Shown: piece by piece, positions 1-8,861 of the stretch
How positions within the stretch are numbered: the first letter of the stretch is position 1
Layout: each line of letters begins with the position of its first letter
Source of the DNA: Parasutterella muris
GTDB lineage: Bacteria > Pseudomonadota > Gammaproteobacteria > Burkholderiales > Burkholderiaceae_F
Direction: 5' to 3'
Assembly: GCF_009767915.1 (NCBI RefSeq)
Contig: NZ_WSRP01000008.1
Location: forward strand, 17,652 to 81,651
Length of the DNA: 64,000 nucleotides
The notes under the pieces: generated by a model
What the model was told of the DNA's origin: nothing
The model's database searches: none
Seen by the model: only the letters and a program-made list of their open reading frames with translations
Program-made: the position numbers and the translations under genes

Positions 1-2433
1 ATCGATCGCTGCTGGGAAGCGGGTCTTGAGAATCCGATTCTTGCGATTCATGATATTGGCGCAGGCGGCTTATCCAATGCGATGCCTGAGCTTGCCGATC
101 TTTCCGGTAAGGGCGCGAAGCTGGATCTGAATAAGGTGCCGATCGAAGAAAGCGGCATGAGCCCGCTGGAGATTTGGTGCAACGAGTCGCAGGAGCGTTA
201 TGCGCTTGCGATTGATCCGAGCCGTCTGAAAGCTTTTGAAGAGTACTGCAGGCGTGAGCGCTGCCCCTATGCGATTCTCGGCGAGATCTCCGAAGATGAT
301 GAACTTGTTGTGACGCGCTCGGAAGGAGAGGAGCCCGCGGTCGATATGCCGATGAGCGTGCTTTTAGGCAAGACACCCAAGATGCACCGAGTCGCAGAGC
401 ATGAAAAAGTTCAGTCGATGAAGGCGTTGAAAGACGCGGATACGAAAAAAGCCCTTTACGAAGTGCTGGAGCACCCGACCGTAGCCAGTAAGAAATTCCT
501 GATTACTATCGGCGACAGAACCGTCGGCGGTCTTGTTGTCAGAGACCAGATGGTCGGGCCTTGGCAGGTTCCTGTATCCGACGCCGCAGTGACCGCAGTT
601 TCCTATGAAAGCTTACGCGGTGAAGCGATGGCCATGGGCGAGAAAACGCCTCTGGCGGTATCCAACGCGGCAGCGGCGAGCCGTATGGCAATCGGCGAAG
701 CGATGACCAATATCGTCAGCGCGGATGTGGATCTTGACCGTATTATTCTTTCTGCCAACTGGATGGGCGCCTGCGGCGTTCCCGGTCAGGACGCGGCATT
801 GTTTGACGCGGTTAAGGCGGCAAGCGAATTCAGCCAGAAACTTGGAGTCAGTATTCCCGTCGGTAAGGATTCTCTCTCGATGAAGACTGCCTGGAAGGAC
901 GAAAGCGGAGAAAATAAGAATGTGATCTCTCCGGTTTCCCTGGTGGTTTCGGCAGCGGCTCCGGTGTATGACGTGCGTGACAATCTGCTTCCGATGTTTG
1001 CCGAGAATGTTCTTGACAGCTCGCTTCTGCTGATTGACCTCGGACGCGGTCAGGATCGACTTGGCGGTTCGGTTTACTCGCAGGTGACACAGAGATTTGA
1101 TTCCGTTACGCCGGATCTGGACGATGCGGAAGACTTAAAGAAATTTATGCGTGTCATTCGCTCTCTTGCGGAAAAAGGCGCGATTCTTGCCTATCACGAC
1201 CGCAGCGACGGCGGCTTAGCGGCGACGCTGTGCGAAATGATGTTCGCAAGCCATGTCGGTGTCGAAGTGGTTGCCGACGGTCTTGTGAAAGACGGCAAGA
1301 CGCTCAATGAAGCGCTCTTTAATGAAGAGCTCGGCGCGGTGATTCAGGTGACCCGCGGGCGTTCTTCCGAAGTCGTGAAAGCGTTTGAAGCTGAAGGCCT
1401 TCAGGATACTCTGATGTATCTTGGCAACCTGATTCCGGAAGAAAATCTCAATATTTACCTGGAAGGCAAGTATGTTCTCTCCGAAGAGAGAGCCAATCTG
1501 CAGAAGGCCTGGTCCAAGGTTAGCTGGCAGATTGCCCGTATGCGGGACAATCCGGAATGCGCTGACAGTGAAAATGATCTGATTTCCGACCCGCATCACG
1601 GCGGTCTTACACTTGCGATGGGTTTTGATCCTGAAGAGAACATTGCAGCCCCGTATATCAATACGGGCGTCCGTCCGAAGGTTGCCATTCTGAGAGAGCA
1701 GGGCGTAAACAGCCAGAATGAAATGGCGAGCGCGTTTATGCAGGCCGGATTTAATCCGGTTGACGTCCATATGACTGATCTGCTTTCCGGCAGAGCGAAC
1801 CTTGCCGAATTTGTCGGCCTTGCCGCATGCGGCGGATTCTCCTACGGCGACGTTCTCGGAGCAGGCGGCGGATGGTCTAAGACCATTCTGCACAATGCCG
1901 GACTTCAGAACATGTTCCGCAGATTCTTTGAAAACCCGAACACATTTACGCTCGGTGTCTGCAACGGCTGCCAGATGGTTTCTCAGCTCAAGAACTTAAT
2001 CCCGGGCGCCGCTCATTGGCCGACTTTTGAACGCAACTATTCAGAGCAGTTTGAAGCGCGTCTGGTCAATGTGAAGGTTATGGATTCTCCGTCGATTTTC
2101 TTTGCCGGAATGGCCGGAGCGATGCTCCCGATTGTCAACTCTCACGGTGAGGGGCGCGCGTATTGGAAAAATCAGGAAGACGAGGCTGAGGCGATTGCAG
2201 CGGCTTGTTATGCGGATTCCAAACAGATGCCGACAGAAGTTTATCCTCTGAATCCCAATGGTTCGCCCATGGGTAAGACGGCATTTACGACACCGGACGG
2301 CCGCGCGACGATCATGATGCCGCATCCGGAGCGCAGCTGGCGTGCGGTGCAGCTCTCATGGCGCTCTCCTCTGCTGAAGGATGTATCGCCGTGGGCGCGC
2401 ATCTTCCAGAACGCACGAGTTTGGGTCGGTTAA
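1..2433 (+). CDS. purL: Phosphoribosylformylglycinamidine synthase, 3' part
   Basis: Large single-chain PurL, which converts FGAR to FGAM with ATP and glutamine in purine synthesis. The frame is open from the first base, so the 5' part (roughly the first 500 residues of a ~1300-residue enzyme) lies outside; 810 residues are visible. Near the left edge it reads the conserved stretch IHDIGAGGLSNAMPEL of the synthase domain. The C-terminal class I glutamine amidotransferase domain holds the nucleophile Cys in GVCNGCQM (codon at 1960) and the catalytic His in MPHPER close to the end. The first in-frame ATG at 82 is internal to the conserved region and is not the start. A GC-rich terminator follows. 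Identity is secure; only the start is missing. Confidence 0.97.
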   Translation: MDRCWEAGLENPILAIHDIGAGGLSNAMPELADLSGKGAKLDLNKVPIEESGMSPLEIWCNESQERYALAIDPSRLKAFEEYCRRERCPYAILGEISEDDELVVTRSEGEEPAVDMPMSVLLGKTPKMHRVAEHEKVQSMKALKDADTKKALYEVLEHPTVASKKFLITIGDRTVGGLVVRDQMVGPWQVPVSDAAVTAVSYESLRGEAMAMGEKTPLAVSNAAAASRMAIGEAMTNIVSADVDLDRIILSANWMGACGVPGQDAALFDAVKAASEFSQKLGVSIPVGKDSLSMKTAWKDESGENKNVISPVSLVVSAAAPVYDVRDNLLPMFAENVLDSSLLLIDLGRGQDRLGGSVYSQVTQRFDSVTPDLDDAEDLKKFMRVIRSLAEKGAILAYHDRSDGGLAATLCEMMFASHVGVEVVADGLVKDGKTLNEALFNEELGAVIQVTRGRSSEVVKAFEAEGLQDTLMYLGNLIPEENLNIYLEGKYVLSEERANLQKAWSKVSWQIARMRDNPECADSENDLISDPHHGGLTLAMGFDPEENIAAPYINTGVRPKVAILREQGVNSQNEMASAFMQAGFNPVDVHMTDLLSGRANLAEFVGLAACGGFSYGDVLGAGGGWSKTILHNAGLQNMFRRFFENPNTFTLGVCNGCQMVSQLKNLIPGAAHWPTFERNYSEQFEARLVNVKVMDSPSIFFAGMAGAMLPIVNSHGEGRAYWKNQEDEAEAIAAACYADSKQMPTEVYPLNPNGSPMGKTAFTTPDGRATIMMPHPERSWRAVQLSWRSPLLKDVSPWARIFQNARVWVG

Positions 2434-2492
2434 GTCAAAACTATTCGTAAGTCCCGTTTTTACGGGTCATTACGCACAAGGTGTTTCAGAGC

Positions 2493-2520
2493 GGGCGGTC
2501 AAATAGGCCGCCCTCTTTCT
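2493..2520 (+). terminator. Intrinsic terminator after purL
   Basis: GGGCGG at 2493-2498 pairs with CCGCCC at 2508-2513, followed by TCTTTCTTT. It separates purL from the next gene. Confidence 0.7.
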
Positions 2521-2611
2521 TTGCGTGTAAACTTTCGGAAAGCATTATCAATAACGCAGGCCTGCACAGAGCTTTGGAGCTTTTAAGGAGCAGGCTTGTT
2601 TAGGAATTTAA

Positions 2612-3763
2612 ATGGACGAAACAAAAACTGAGCAGGACAACATTCTGAATGATCCTAATCTTGGCGAGATTTTCCAGCTCGCAGTGATCAACAGCAAACC
2701 GCCGAAACGCGAAAAATTCGATTGGGCAAATTTCAAACCGCAGGCAGTGAAGTCTGCAGAGGATCTTCCTTCCTATCTGGTTTTCGGACCTCTCAATCAC
2801 GGCACTCTGATTATCAATGCGGACGGTTTCAATGCGGAATGGTCCGATCCTGAGCAGAAGGCGAAGATTGTGCTGAATTGGAACTCGAAGACGCACAAGT
2901 ACACCGCCTCTCAGGTTTGGGACGGTGAAGAGGGAAGCGCCACACAGCAGGATGACACAACGCCTCTGATTCAGGTTTTTGCTATGCTTTACGAAGACGG
3001 TTTTCCGAAGAACTGGGACGCGAAAGCAAAAGAGCAGTTCGAAGGGAAGTACTATCTGACCTGGCTTGAAGGGAACGAGCGTCTTCCGACTTATTTCGCG
3101 GCTCCCGACGGAGTGTTCCGTGTCATCAGTTTCCCGGTGATGATCAAGAACCTGAGACACGCCCGTACCATCCTTGAACACATTTCTGCGGAAACGCCGA
3201 ATTACGGATTCTTTGCGACTGCGACCCTCATGCAGCAGGATGTGTACTACAAACTCGGAACAGCTCCTGACTGGACAAGAGACATTGCCATGTGCATGAC
3301 GCAGTCGATCGGTGAAACCGGTCTGATTCCTCAGGATATTCCGAGAACGGAAGAGATCGAAGGCGCTCAGTGGAATCATCTGGTACGCGACGCGATGATG
3401 CTTCACGTCTTTGTGCCGTTTGCCGGAATGAGAGACATGCTTCAGAAGCTCTCTGAGAGTCCGATGCCGATCATTGAGCGTACGGACGCGCCGATCCGCC
3501 GCGACCTGCTCCCCGTTGTGTCGCCGCAGGGCCTTCCTGAAAAGCTCAATTCCTTCACGCTTGACGATACGATTCAGGGAATTCGTGTGACGTATACCTT
3601 CCTTGCTCCGGAGATCGCGCTTGACGATCTGCTGACACTGGATTCGAACAGTCAGATTGATCGCCTGGAAAAGTTCTCAGACGCCATTCTTGATCAGCTG
3701 TCAGCCGACGTGGAAGAAGCTAAGCGCAAGGCCGAAGAAAAGCCAAGAATCGTCACGGAGTAG
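2612..3763 (+). CDS. Conserved-looking hypothetical protein (383 aa)
   Basis: I do not recognise this family. The protein is acidic, has no signal peptide and no membrane segment, so it is probably cytoplasmic. It opens with a charged, likely flexible stretch (about residues 1-45), continues as a mixed alpha/beta-looking globular body with several Trp and aromatic positions, and ends with a Lys/Glu-rich helix likely to form a coiled coil (about residues 345-383). Codon use resembles its neighbours, and it stands alone between two terminators, so it is probably a monocistronic native gene. The preceding GGAATTTAA gives only a weak ribosome-binding site. No catalytic motif could be identified and no function is proposed. 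Confidence 0.85.
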   Translation: MDETKTEQDNILNDPNLGEIFQLAVINSKPPKREKFDWANFKPQAVKSAEDLPSYLVFGPLNHGTLIINADGFNAEWSDPEQKAKIVLNWNSKTHKYTASQVWDGEEGSATQQDDTTPLIQVFAMLYEDGFPKNWDAKAKEQFEGKYYLTWLEGNERLPTYFAAPDGVFRVISFPVMIKNLRHARTILEHISAETPNYGFFATATLMQQDVYYKLGTAPDWTRDIAMCMTQSIGETGLIPQDIPRTEEIEGAQWNHLVRDAMMLHVFVPFAGMRDMLQKLSESPMPIIERTDAPIRRDLLPVVSPQGLPEKLNSFTLDDTIQGIRVTYTFLAPEIALDDLLTLDSNSQIDRLEKFSDAILDQLSADVEEAKRKAEEKPRIVTE

Positions 3764-3815
3764 TAGCGGATGATTTAGCGGCCGACCGCAGAGCGGCCGG
3801 TAGAGAATGCAGCAG

Positions 3816-3850
3816 ACGCTCACTGCAAAGAAAGCAGTGGGCGTTTGTTT
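3816..3850 (+). terminator. Intrinsic terminator after the 383-aa gene
   Basis: ACGC-T-CACTGC at 3816-3826 pairs with GCAGTG-G-GCGT at 3834-3844 around loop AAAGAAA, then TTGTTTTT. A separate CGGCCG/CGGCCG inverted repeat without a T run sits just upstream (3779-3799). Confidence 0.75.
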
Positions 3851-3864
3851 TTACGGTGATTAAT

Positions 3865-3895
3865 ACAAAAAACCGGCGCTGAGACAACGCCGGTT
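3865..3895 (-). terminator. Intrinsic terminator of the hdeD-like gene
   Basis: AACCGGCG (3871-3878) pairs with CGCCGGTT (3888-3895). The A run at 3867-3872 becomes the U tract on the minus strand, so it serves the leftward gene. Confidence 0.75.
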
Positions 3896-3930
3896 AATTC
3901 AGTCAGAAGCGCAAAGTGCGGCTCAGCTTT

Positions 3931-4518
3931 TTACGATTCAGACTGGTTGCCGATGGATTTAACTTCCAGACCGAACATAACGCCTGTCCAGCCGTCGAAG
4001 ATCAGTTCGATTGCGACGAAGATACCGAAGATCCAAACGGAGCTCTGAGGCCATCCCCACCACAGGCAGACGCCAAGCAGCAAAGAGACAATTGCCGAGA
4101 AGAGCATCAGTCCCCAGCCTTTCGCATCGGTATTTCTGAACGCGACCCAGCACTTAATCAAGCCCACGGCAATGAAGTAAGAAGCGAGGAACAGCGTGAG
4201 TGTTTCAGTACCGGCGACCGGATAGAACATCAAGAGCAAACCGGTTAACGCGGTCAGCAGTGCAAGAATGATCGCTGCCGTTCTTGCGCCCCATCCTTCA
4301 GCCTTCCAGAAAAGGGCGAGTCCTGTGCCGCCGCTCACCAGAAGCATGGCGCCGATGAAGATCGTGACACCGATGGAAAAGGCGATCGGAGCAAACAGAC
4401 CGATAGTTCCCAGGACGATGCTGAAGATACCCCAGCCTATGATCCCGTTCGCATGCTGCTTAAGAGGAAGAACCAAATCTTTTTTGACGCGACCGTTGAT
4501 ATTGTTGTTGTCAGACAT
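3931..4518 (-). CDS. hdeD: HdeD family acid-resistance membrane protein (DUF308)
   Basis: Inner-membrane protein of the HdeD/DUF308 family; E. coli HdeD is linked to acid resistance at high cell density, but its biochemical activity is unknown. The 195 residues hold a short charged cytoplasmic N-terminus (about 1-20) and six hydrophobic segments arranged as three pairs with Gly-rich turns, as usual for the family. The start is fixed by a strong AGGAGG with good spacing to ATG. That ribosome-binding site is the 3' arm of a predicted hairpin (see the leader feature). It lies 71 bp downstream of a DUF2721 gene on the same strand and may be co-transcribed with it. Family assignment is from sequence; a role in acid stress is inference. 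Confidence 0.85.
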   Translation of the reverse strand: MSDNNNINGRVKKDLVLPLKQHANGIIGWGIFSIVLGTIGLFAPIAFSIGVTIFIGAMLLVSGGTGLALFWKAEGWGARTAAIILALLTALTGLLLMFYPVAGTETLTLFLASYFIAVGLIKCWVAFRNTDAKGWGLMLFSAIVSLLLGVCLWWGWPQSSVWIFGIFVAIELIFDGWTGVMFGLEVKSIGNQSES

Positions 4519-4522
4519 TTAT

Positions 4523-4572
4523 AGCCTCCTAATGTTTGATGAGGTAATGATGGTTCAAACAAGAGGGAGGCT
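4523..4572 (-). promoter_or_regulatory. hdeD leader hairpin masking the ribosome-binding site
   Basis: On the minus strand AGCCTCC (from 4572-4566) pairs with GGAGGCT (4529-4523), the latter containing the hdeD ribosome-binding site. Inside it GTTTGA (4560-4555) pairs with TCAAAC (4539-4534) around a 15-nt loop. Internal loops are 5 and 4 nt. In the folded form the ribosome-binding site is fully paired. Regulation by this fold is inference. Confidence 0.5.
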
Positions 4573-4589
4573 GTTGGATTATCGGACCA

Positions 4590-5027
4590 CTATGGGCGCC
4601 TAATCTGATCGATGGAAGTCTTGAGTGTCCGCAGAGAAATTTGAACTTCTAGGACGAAAAACACCGTGGAAACCACGATAAATACGACGGCTGTCAGAAG
4701 GATCGTTGACTTCCAAACTTCAAAATTCAGATTCCAGAGATGTTCCAAAATGGTGACAAGAACCAGAATTCCGGCAAATGCGGCTGAGGTGGTCACTGCG
4801 AGAATGGCGTTCTTCAGCAAATGGCTTCTTTCATAAGTAAGTCGAATCGCCTGCTCAAGAATCGGATCGGTTTTAGGCGCTAGTTTGCGGCGTTCTTTTA
4901 AAAGCGCTCTGACTCTGTCCGTGGTGTAGTTGTAGCGGGTAGTCATGGCGAGCAGCAGTAAACCGACGCCTGAGATCAGCGTGATCGGTGTTAAAGCATC
5001 GGAGAGCGTAACGGCATACGAAATCAT
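4590..5027 (-). CDS. DUF2721 family membrane protein (copy 1)
   Basis: Small membrane protein of the uncharacterised DUF2721 family, 145 residues. It has an N-terminal hydrophobic segment with the pattern TLSDALTPITLISGVGLLLL, a basic cytoplasmic loop rich in Arg and Lys (about residues 30-65), then two more hydrophobic segments and a short amphipathic C-terminus. AGGAG lies just upstream of the ATG. It is clearly a paralogue of the gene immediately upstream, which shares the same N-terminal pattern and layout; the two are separated by only a few bases and form a tandem pair. Function unknown; the pairing suggests a hetero-oligomer, which is inference. Confidence 0.85.
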   Translation of the reverse strand: MISYAVTLSDALTPITLISGVGLLLLAMTTRYNYTTDRVRALLKERRKLAPKTDPILEQAIRLTYERSHLLKNAILAVTTSAAFAGILVLVTILEHLWNLNFEVWKSTILLTAVVFIVVSTVFFVLEVQISLRTLKTSIDQIRRP

Positions 5028-5036
5028 TGTGCACTC

Positions 5037-5477
5037 CTACTGCGGATGGTCATGGTGGTGAACGGACAGCCCGATCGCTCTGACGGAAATTTGAACCTCG
5101 CCAACGTAAATGCAGCTCGAAAGTACAATGAAAATAACGGAGGCTAAAAGCATCAAAGATTTGGTCAGAGACAGATCAAAATCAAAGAGACGTTCTATGA
5201 CGATTGCCAGAATCTGCAGACTGCTGAACGCAGCGGAAATCATCAGCGTCAGAATTCCGTTTTTCAGAAGACTTGCGCGCTTGAAAATCAGGTCTATGGA
5301 TTGATCGATTTCTTCATGAAGATCTTCGGGTTCGGCCGCTCTTTCCGCAAGGAGCTGTCGGATCCGTGAGGCGGCATGGCAGTAGCGCGCCGACATTGAG
5401 ACCAGGAGGAGTCCTACTCCGGAAATCAAAGTAACGGGCGCCAGAGCATCCGAAAGTGTTGCACTGAATTCGAGCAT
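5037..5477 (-). CDS. DUF2721 family membrane protein (copy 2)
   Basis: Paralogue of the following gene, 146 residues, with the N-terminal pattern ATLSDALAPVTLISGVGLLL, an Arg/Glu-rich loop, then two hydrophobic segments ending in a His-rich tail (SVHHHDHPQ). The start chosen is the ATG at 5477, which is preceded by GGAGAGG and begins at the conserved N-terminal segment; an upstream ATG at 5531 would add 18 residues without family support or a good ribosome-binding site. First gene of a leftward group with the second DUF2721 gene and hdeD. The family has no known biochemical role. The terminal HHHDH could bind metal, but that is speculation. Confidence 0.82.
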   Translation of the reverse strand: MLEFSATLSDALAPVTLISGVGLLLVSMSARYCHAASRIRQLLAERAAEPEDLHEEIDQSIDLIFKRASLLKNGILTLMISAAFSSLQILAIVIERLFDFDLSLTKSLMLLASVIFIVLSSCIYVGEVQISVRAIGLSVHHHDHPQ

Positions 5478-5548
5478 TATCCTCTCCAAAGAATCTGCTG
5501 AAATTGTAAGCCCGCCTCCTATGACCGTCACTATTTTGATGACGAACT

Positions 5549-5578
5549 TTGAGCGGTGAGGCGCCCGAACTCTAAAAT
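5549..5578 (+). promoter_or_regulatory. Candidate sigma-70 promoter of ruvX/yqgF
   Basis: TTGAGC (5549-5554), an 18-bp spacer, then TAAAAT (5573-5578), 36 bp before the ruvX ATG. Fit to consensus is moderate. Confidence 0.4.
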
Positions 5579-5613
5579 ATCGAGTTATTTAATTTGTATC
5601 CGACTCAATTTAC

Positions 5614-6039
5614 ATGACTCAATCAGCTTTGGAGAGGCTCTCTCAGGACGCCATTATTATTTGTTTTGACTACGGTCTGGCACGGATCGGTGTTGCTATC
5701 GGCAATATGCTGACAAAAACAGCTCGGCCCCTGAGGATCATTTCCTGGAAAACAAATGAGCAGAAGTGGAAAGAAATCACAAGTCTGCTTTCAGAATGGA
5801 CACCTGCGGCGATCGTGGTTGGCGTGCCTCGGCATGCGGATGGAGAACCGAACTCGATGACAGCAACCTGTCAAAAGTTTGCCAATCAGCTGGAAGGCAG
5901 ATTCCATCTTCCTGTCGTGCGCGAAGATGAAAGATTCAGCTCAGTTGAGGCAGAAAGAGAAAACTCCGGGGCGGACTATATTGATGATGAGGCCGCGGCT
6001 GTTATTCTGGAACAGTGGCTGAGAAGAAAGGAACAGTAA
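5614..6039 (+). CDS. ruvX: Putative pre-16S rRNA nuclease / Holliday junction resolvase-like (YqgF)
   Basis: RNase H-fold protein of the YqgF/RuvX family, implicated in maturing the 5' end of 16S rRNA. The 141 residues match the usual length. Motifs run in order: FDYGLARIGVAIG near the N-terminus with the first catalytic Asp, VVGVPRHADGEPN in the middle, DERFSSVEAE with a second acidic site, and DDEAAAVILEQWL near the end with the third. Its stop overlaps the next start (TAATG), so it is translationally coupled to the acyltransferase gene. Family assignment is firm. Confidence 0.93.
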   Translation: MTQSALERLSQDAIIICFDYGLARIGVAIGNMLTKTARPLRIISWKTNEQKWKEITSLLSEWTPAAIVVGVPRHADGEPNSMTATCQKFANQLEGRFHLPVVREDERFSSVEAERENSGADYIDDEAAAVILEQWLRRKEQ

Positions 6040-6875
6040 TGAAAAAAATTAAAGGCAGCGCTCGCTTCCTGAATGTGGTGATGTATACGCTCGTTTGTTT
6101 ATTTCAGGCCTATACCGCGTTTCAAAAAGCGGATCAAAAGAGCAAAGGAAGGATGCTCGCTTTCTACACAAGGCGTGTTTTAGAGAAGGCCGGCGTCAAG
6201 TGCCGCTACGAAGGCAGCGTGCCCGAGTCACTGCACGAGTGCGGTGTATCCGATGAAGCGCCCGCATGCATTGTGGTGTCCAATCATGTCTCATGGCTGG
6301 ATATCTTCACGCTGGACTCTCAGATTCCGTCTCGGTTTATTGCGAAAGCCGAAATCGCAAAATGGCCGATATTCGGGCTGATTGCGCGCGCGATCGGAAC
6401 ACTTTTTATCAATCGTTCGAGCAAGCGGGCGATTCTCAAGATTAACGACGACATCAGAGGAGCGCTCTGCAATCGCGAAACGGTGGCAATTTTTGCTGAG
6501 GGTACGACGACTTTCGGCAATGAGCTGCTGCCGATTAAATCCAACTTTTTAGCTCCTGCGGCCGAAATAGGCGCGGTGGTTCGTCCGGTCGTGCTGGTTT
6601 ATATGGATAAAGGCAAGCCTGCAAAACAAGCGGCTTTTGCCGGCGACGTCACCTTGTTCGGTTCACTGTGGAATGTGGTCACTATGGAGGATGCGTATGC
6701 GGTTGTGCATTTTCTGGAACCGATCGTTCCGACACCGGAAATGACGCGCCATGACATCGGCAGGCTCTGCCAGGAACGAATGCGGGCCAAACTCAAGGAA
6801 ATTTGGGGCAACGAATACAAGGACGGCGACGCAGACGGTGCGTCCGTGCTTGCCAAGGCGATTGCGAACGGCTGA
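6039..6875 (+). CDS. plsC: 1-acyl-sn-glycerol-3-phosphate acyltransferase (PlsC family)
   Basis: Membrane-associated acyltransferase that adds a second acyl chain to lysophosphatidic acid in phospholipid synthesis. The 278-residue protein has an N-terminal hydrophobic segment, then motif [10 protein letters not shown] (His-x4-Asp), the [15 protein letters not shown] block, and motif III written [11 protein letters not shown] instead of the usual FPEGTR. Thus the Pro and Arg of motif III are replaced, which may alter acyl-donor use or point to a related acyl substrate such as an ornithine lipid. The start is the ATG in the TAATG overlap with ruvX; an upstream in-frame ATG lies inside ruvX. The window holds a second, more divergent PlsC-like gene at 25.3 kb. 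Confidence 0.88.
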   Translation: MKKIKGSARFLNVVMYTLVCLFQAYTAFQKADQKSKGRMLAFYTRRVLEKAGVKCRYEGSVPESLHECGVSDEAPACIVVSNHVSWLDIFTLDSQIPSRFIAKAEIAKWPIFGLIARAIGTLFINRSSKRAILKINDDIRGALCNRETVAIFAEGTTTFGNELLPIKSNFLAPAAEIGAVVRPVVLVYMDKGKPAKQAAFAGDVTLFGSLWNVVTMEDAYAVVHFLEPIVPTPEMTRHDIGRLCQERMRAKLKEIWGNEYKDGDADGASVLAKAIANG

Positions 6876-6952
6876 ACCAGAGAAAATCTTTGGAACAGAA
6901 GCCGAATGATATTAGAATTCGATTAGCTCAACTGAGTAAACCTAATACCGAT

Positions 6953-7792
6953 ATGAAACCTGTAAGAAAAGCCGTATTCCCTGTCGCGGGCCTTGGCACC
7001 CGTTTCCTTCCTGCTACTAAGGCGATGCCTAAAGAAATGCTCCCCATAGTAGATAAGCCTCTTATTCAGTATGCGGTTGAGGAAGCCGCTGCTGCGGGCA
7101 TCACAGATATGATTTTCATCACGGGTCGTCATAAGAGAGCGATCGAAGATCATTTTGACAGCGCTCCCGAGCTTGAACGCGATCTGAAGAGCAAAGGAAA
7201 GAACGCGCTGCTTGCGACCCTGAAAGCGGTGGTTCCGCCGGGAATCAATTTCATCTTTATTCGTCAGCCCGAGCCGCTCGGGCTTGGTCACGCGGTTCTG
7301 TGCGCAAAACCCGTGGTCGGTGACGAACCTTTTGCCGTTATTTTGGCCGACGACCTGATTGACGCGAAGAAACCGGCGATTTCTCAGCTCATCGCTGCAA
7401 GAGCGGAAAACAACGGCGGCAATGTTCTGGCTGTTCAGACAGTTCCCCGCGAGATGACGAAGCAGTACGGTATTGTTGAAGTCGACGATGAACACGAAGT
7501 TTGTCCGAAGATCTCTTCAATTGTTGAGAAACCTGATCCGCAGACGGCACCGTCCACTCTTGCGGTGATCGGACGCTATGTTCTTGAACCTGAAATTTTC
7601 GACAGCCTTCAGCACATTGACCGTGGCGCCGGCGGTGAAATTCAGCTGACGGACGCGATCGGAAGAGAAATCCCGAAGGGAAACACTCTGGCCTGCCGTT
7701 ATGAGGGCGAGCGCTTTGACTGCGGCTCCAAGCAGGGGTTCCTGAACGCCACAGTCCATTACGCCAGAAAAGAAGGCTATCGAATTATCTAG
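6953..7792 (+). CDS. galU: UTP--glucose-1-phosphate uridylyltransferase
   Basis: Makes UDP-glucose from UTP and glucose-1-phosphate, a precursor for LPS and other glycans. The 279-residue protein begins [20 protein letters not shown], the standard GalU nucleotide-binding N-terminus, followed by [31 protein letters not shown] carries the metal-binding Asp, and [10 protein letters not shown] lies in the sugar-binding part. The start is the ATG at 6953 because the conserved N-terminus begins there; a longer frame starting inside plsC reads a non-conserved Arg-rich stretch. It faces the heptose operon tail to tail with a 4-bp overlap of the coding ends. Confidence 0.95.
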   Translation: MKPVRKAVFPVAGLGTRFLPATKAMPKEMLPIVDKPLIQYAVEEAAAAGITDMIFITGRHKRAIEDHFDSAPELERDLKSKGKNALLATLKAVVPPGINFIFIRQPEPLGLGHAVLCAKPVVGDEPFAVILADDLIDAKKPAISQLIAARAENNGGNVLAVQTVPREMTKQYGIVEVDDEHEVCPKISSIVEKPDPQTAPSTLAVIGRYVLEPEIFDSLQHIDRGAGGEIQLTDAIGREIPKGNTLACRYEGERFDCGSKQGFLNATVHYARKEGYRII

Positions 7793-8283
7793 CTTTCTCT
7801 TACTTTACGGAGCAGTTTCGTAGTGCTCCGATCAAATTCGAACGCTGCGGTGACAACCTTGCCGCTGTAGCTGTGAACGATCTTTGCTTCCGGCAGATCT
7901 TCAATTCTGTAATCTCCGCCTTTGACGTAAATGTCCGGGCGGAGTTTTCTTACGATTTCAAGCGGCACCTTATCCTTGAAAATGACGACGTTGGACACGC
8001 TTTCCAGGGCGGCGAGGACCGCAGCGCGGTCCGCTTCAGGGTTGATCGGACGATCCGGGCCCTTGCCGAGCTGACGAACCGATGCGTCGCTGTTGACTGC
8101 GACGACCAGGCTTGCGCCGAGCGCTCTGGCCTGCGCAAGGTAGGTGACATGTCCGCGGTGCAGGATGTCAAACACACCGTTTGTCATAACGATGGGGTGC
8201 GGAAGCTGTTCGTGAAGACTTTCGAGCTGATCCGTGGTTACGATCTTCTGTTCGAATGCGGGTGGCGGAAGATGTTGACTCAT
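7789..8283 (-). CDS. hldC: D-glycero-beta-D-manno-heptose 1-phosphate adenylyltransferase
   Basis: Adenylyltransferase half of the HldE activity, which forms ADP-D-glycero-beta-D-manno-heptose for the LPS inner core. The 164 residues hold the nucleotidyltransferase signature [14 protein letters not shown] (with HxGH) and the SDASVR and YVKGGDY blocks. In E. coli this domain is fused to the kinase; here it is a separate gene, last in a four-gene leftward operon whose kinase is the first gene. Its ATG overlaps the gmhB stop (ATGA), indicating translational coupling. Identity is firm. Confidence 0.93.
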   Translation of the reverse strand: MSQHLPPPAFEQKIVTTDQLESLHEQLPHPIVMTNGVFDILHRGHVTYLAQARALGASLVVAVNSDASVRQLGKGPDRPINPEADRAAVLAALESVSNVVIFKDKVPLEIVRKLRPDIYVKGGDYRIEDLPEAKIVHSYSGKVVTAAFEFDRSTTKLLRKVRES

Positions 8284-8861
8284 AATAATTTAGCGGCGGA
8301 AAGCAGATTATCTGCGGTCTCGTGTTCAGTACTGCAGTCGGGGAAGGGGTGCGTGCCGTCTTTTTTGACAAGAATGCGTCGGGGGACACCGGCTCTGGCT
8401 CCAGCCTCGATGTCCGAACATTTGTCTCCGATGATGACGCTCGCGGCAGGATCAATATTCAGGTCCTGCGCGGCGGCAAGAATCATTCCTGGTTCCGGTT
8501 TGCGGCAGGTACATGCTTTGAGGTAGGGAGCAAATGCGCCTGTCGGATGGTGCGGACAGAAATAGAGCGCACCGATTGCGGCGCCGGAAGCTTCCAGCAC
8601 GCCAGCCATCCAAAACGTCAGTTCAGAAAATTCATGCAGGCTGTATTTTGCGCGCCCGATGCCGCTCTGATTGGTGACGATAACCGGGACAAAGCCTTTA
8701 TCCCTAAGAAGCCGAATGCCTTCGATCGCGCCGGGAATGAATTCAAAGTTTGATCGGTTTCCGACATAGGCGTGATCAATGTTGATCACGCCGTCTCGGT
8801 CTAAAAAAGCGGCTTTTATTGGGTTTTCGGAACGCTTGGTGAAGATAAAACGATATTTCAT
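8280..8861 (-). CDS. gmhB: D-glycero-beta-D-manno-heptose 1,7-bisphosphate 7-phosphatase
   Basis: HAD-family phosphatase that removes the 7-phosphate between the kinase and adenylyltransferase steps of heptose activation. The 193 residues carry [11 protein letters not shown] with the nucleophile Asp21 and Asp23, the VTNQSGIGR block, a Cys/His zinc site (CPHHPTG...CTCRKP) typical of GmhB, and [13 protein letters not shown] followed by [10 protein letters not shown]. It overlaps both neighbours by 4 bp, so the operon is tightly coupled. In many betaproteobacteria gmhB sits next to glyS; here it has joined the other heptose genes. Confidence 0.93.
   Translation of the reverse strand: MKYRFIFTKRSENPIKAAFLDRDGVINIDHAYVGNRSNFEFIPGAIEGIRLLRDKGFVPVIVTNQSGIGRAKYSLHEFSELTFWMAGVLEASGAAIGALYFCPHHPTGAFAPYLKACTCRKPEPGMILAAAQDLNIDPAASVIIGDKCSDIEAGARAGVPRRILVKKDGTHPFPDCSTEHETADNLLSAAKLL

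Noticed and set aside
1216..1893. 225-codon minus-strand frame across purL
   Set aside because: Antisense shadow; composition follows the purL codon pattern.
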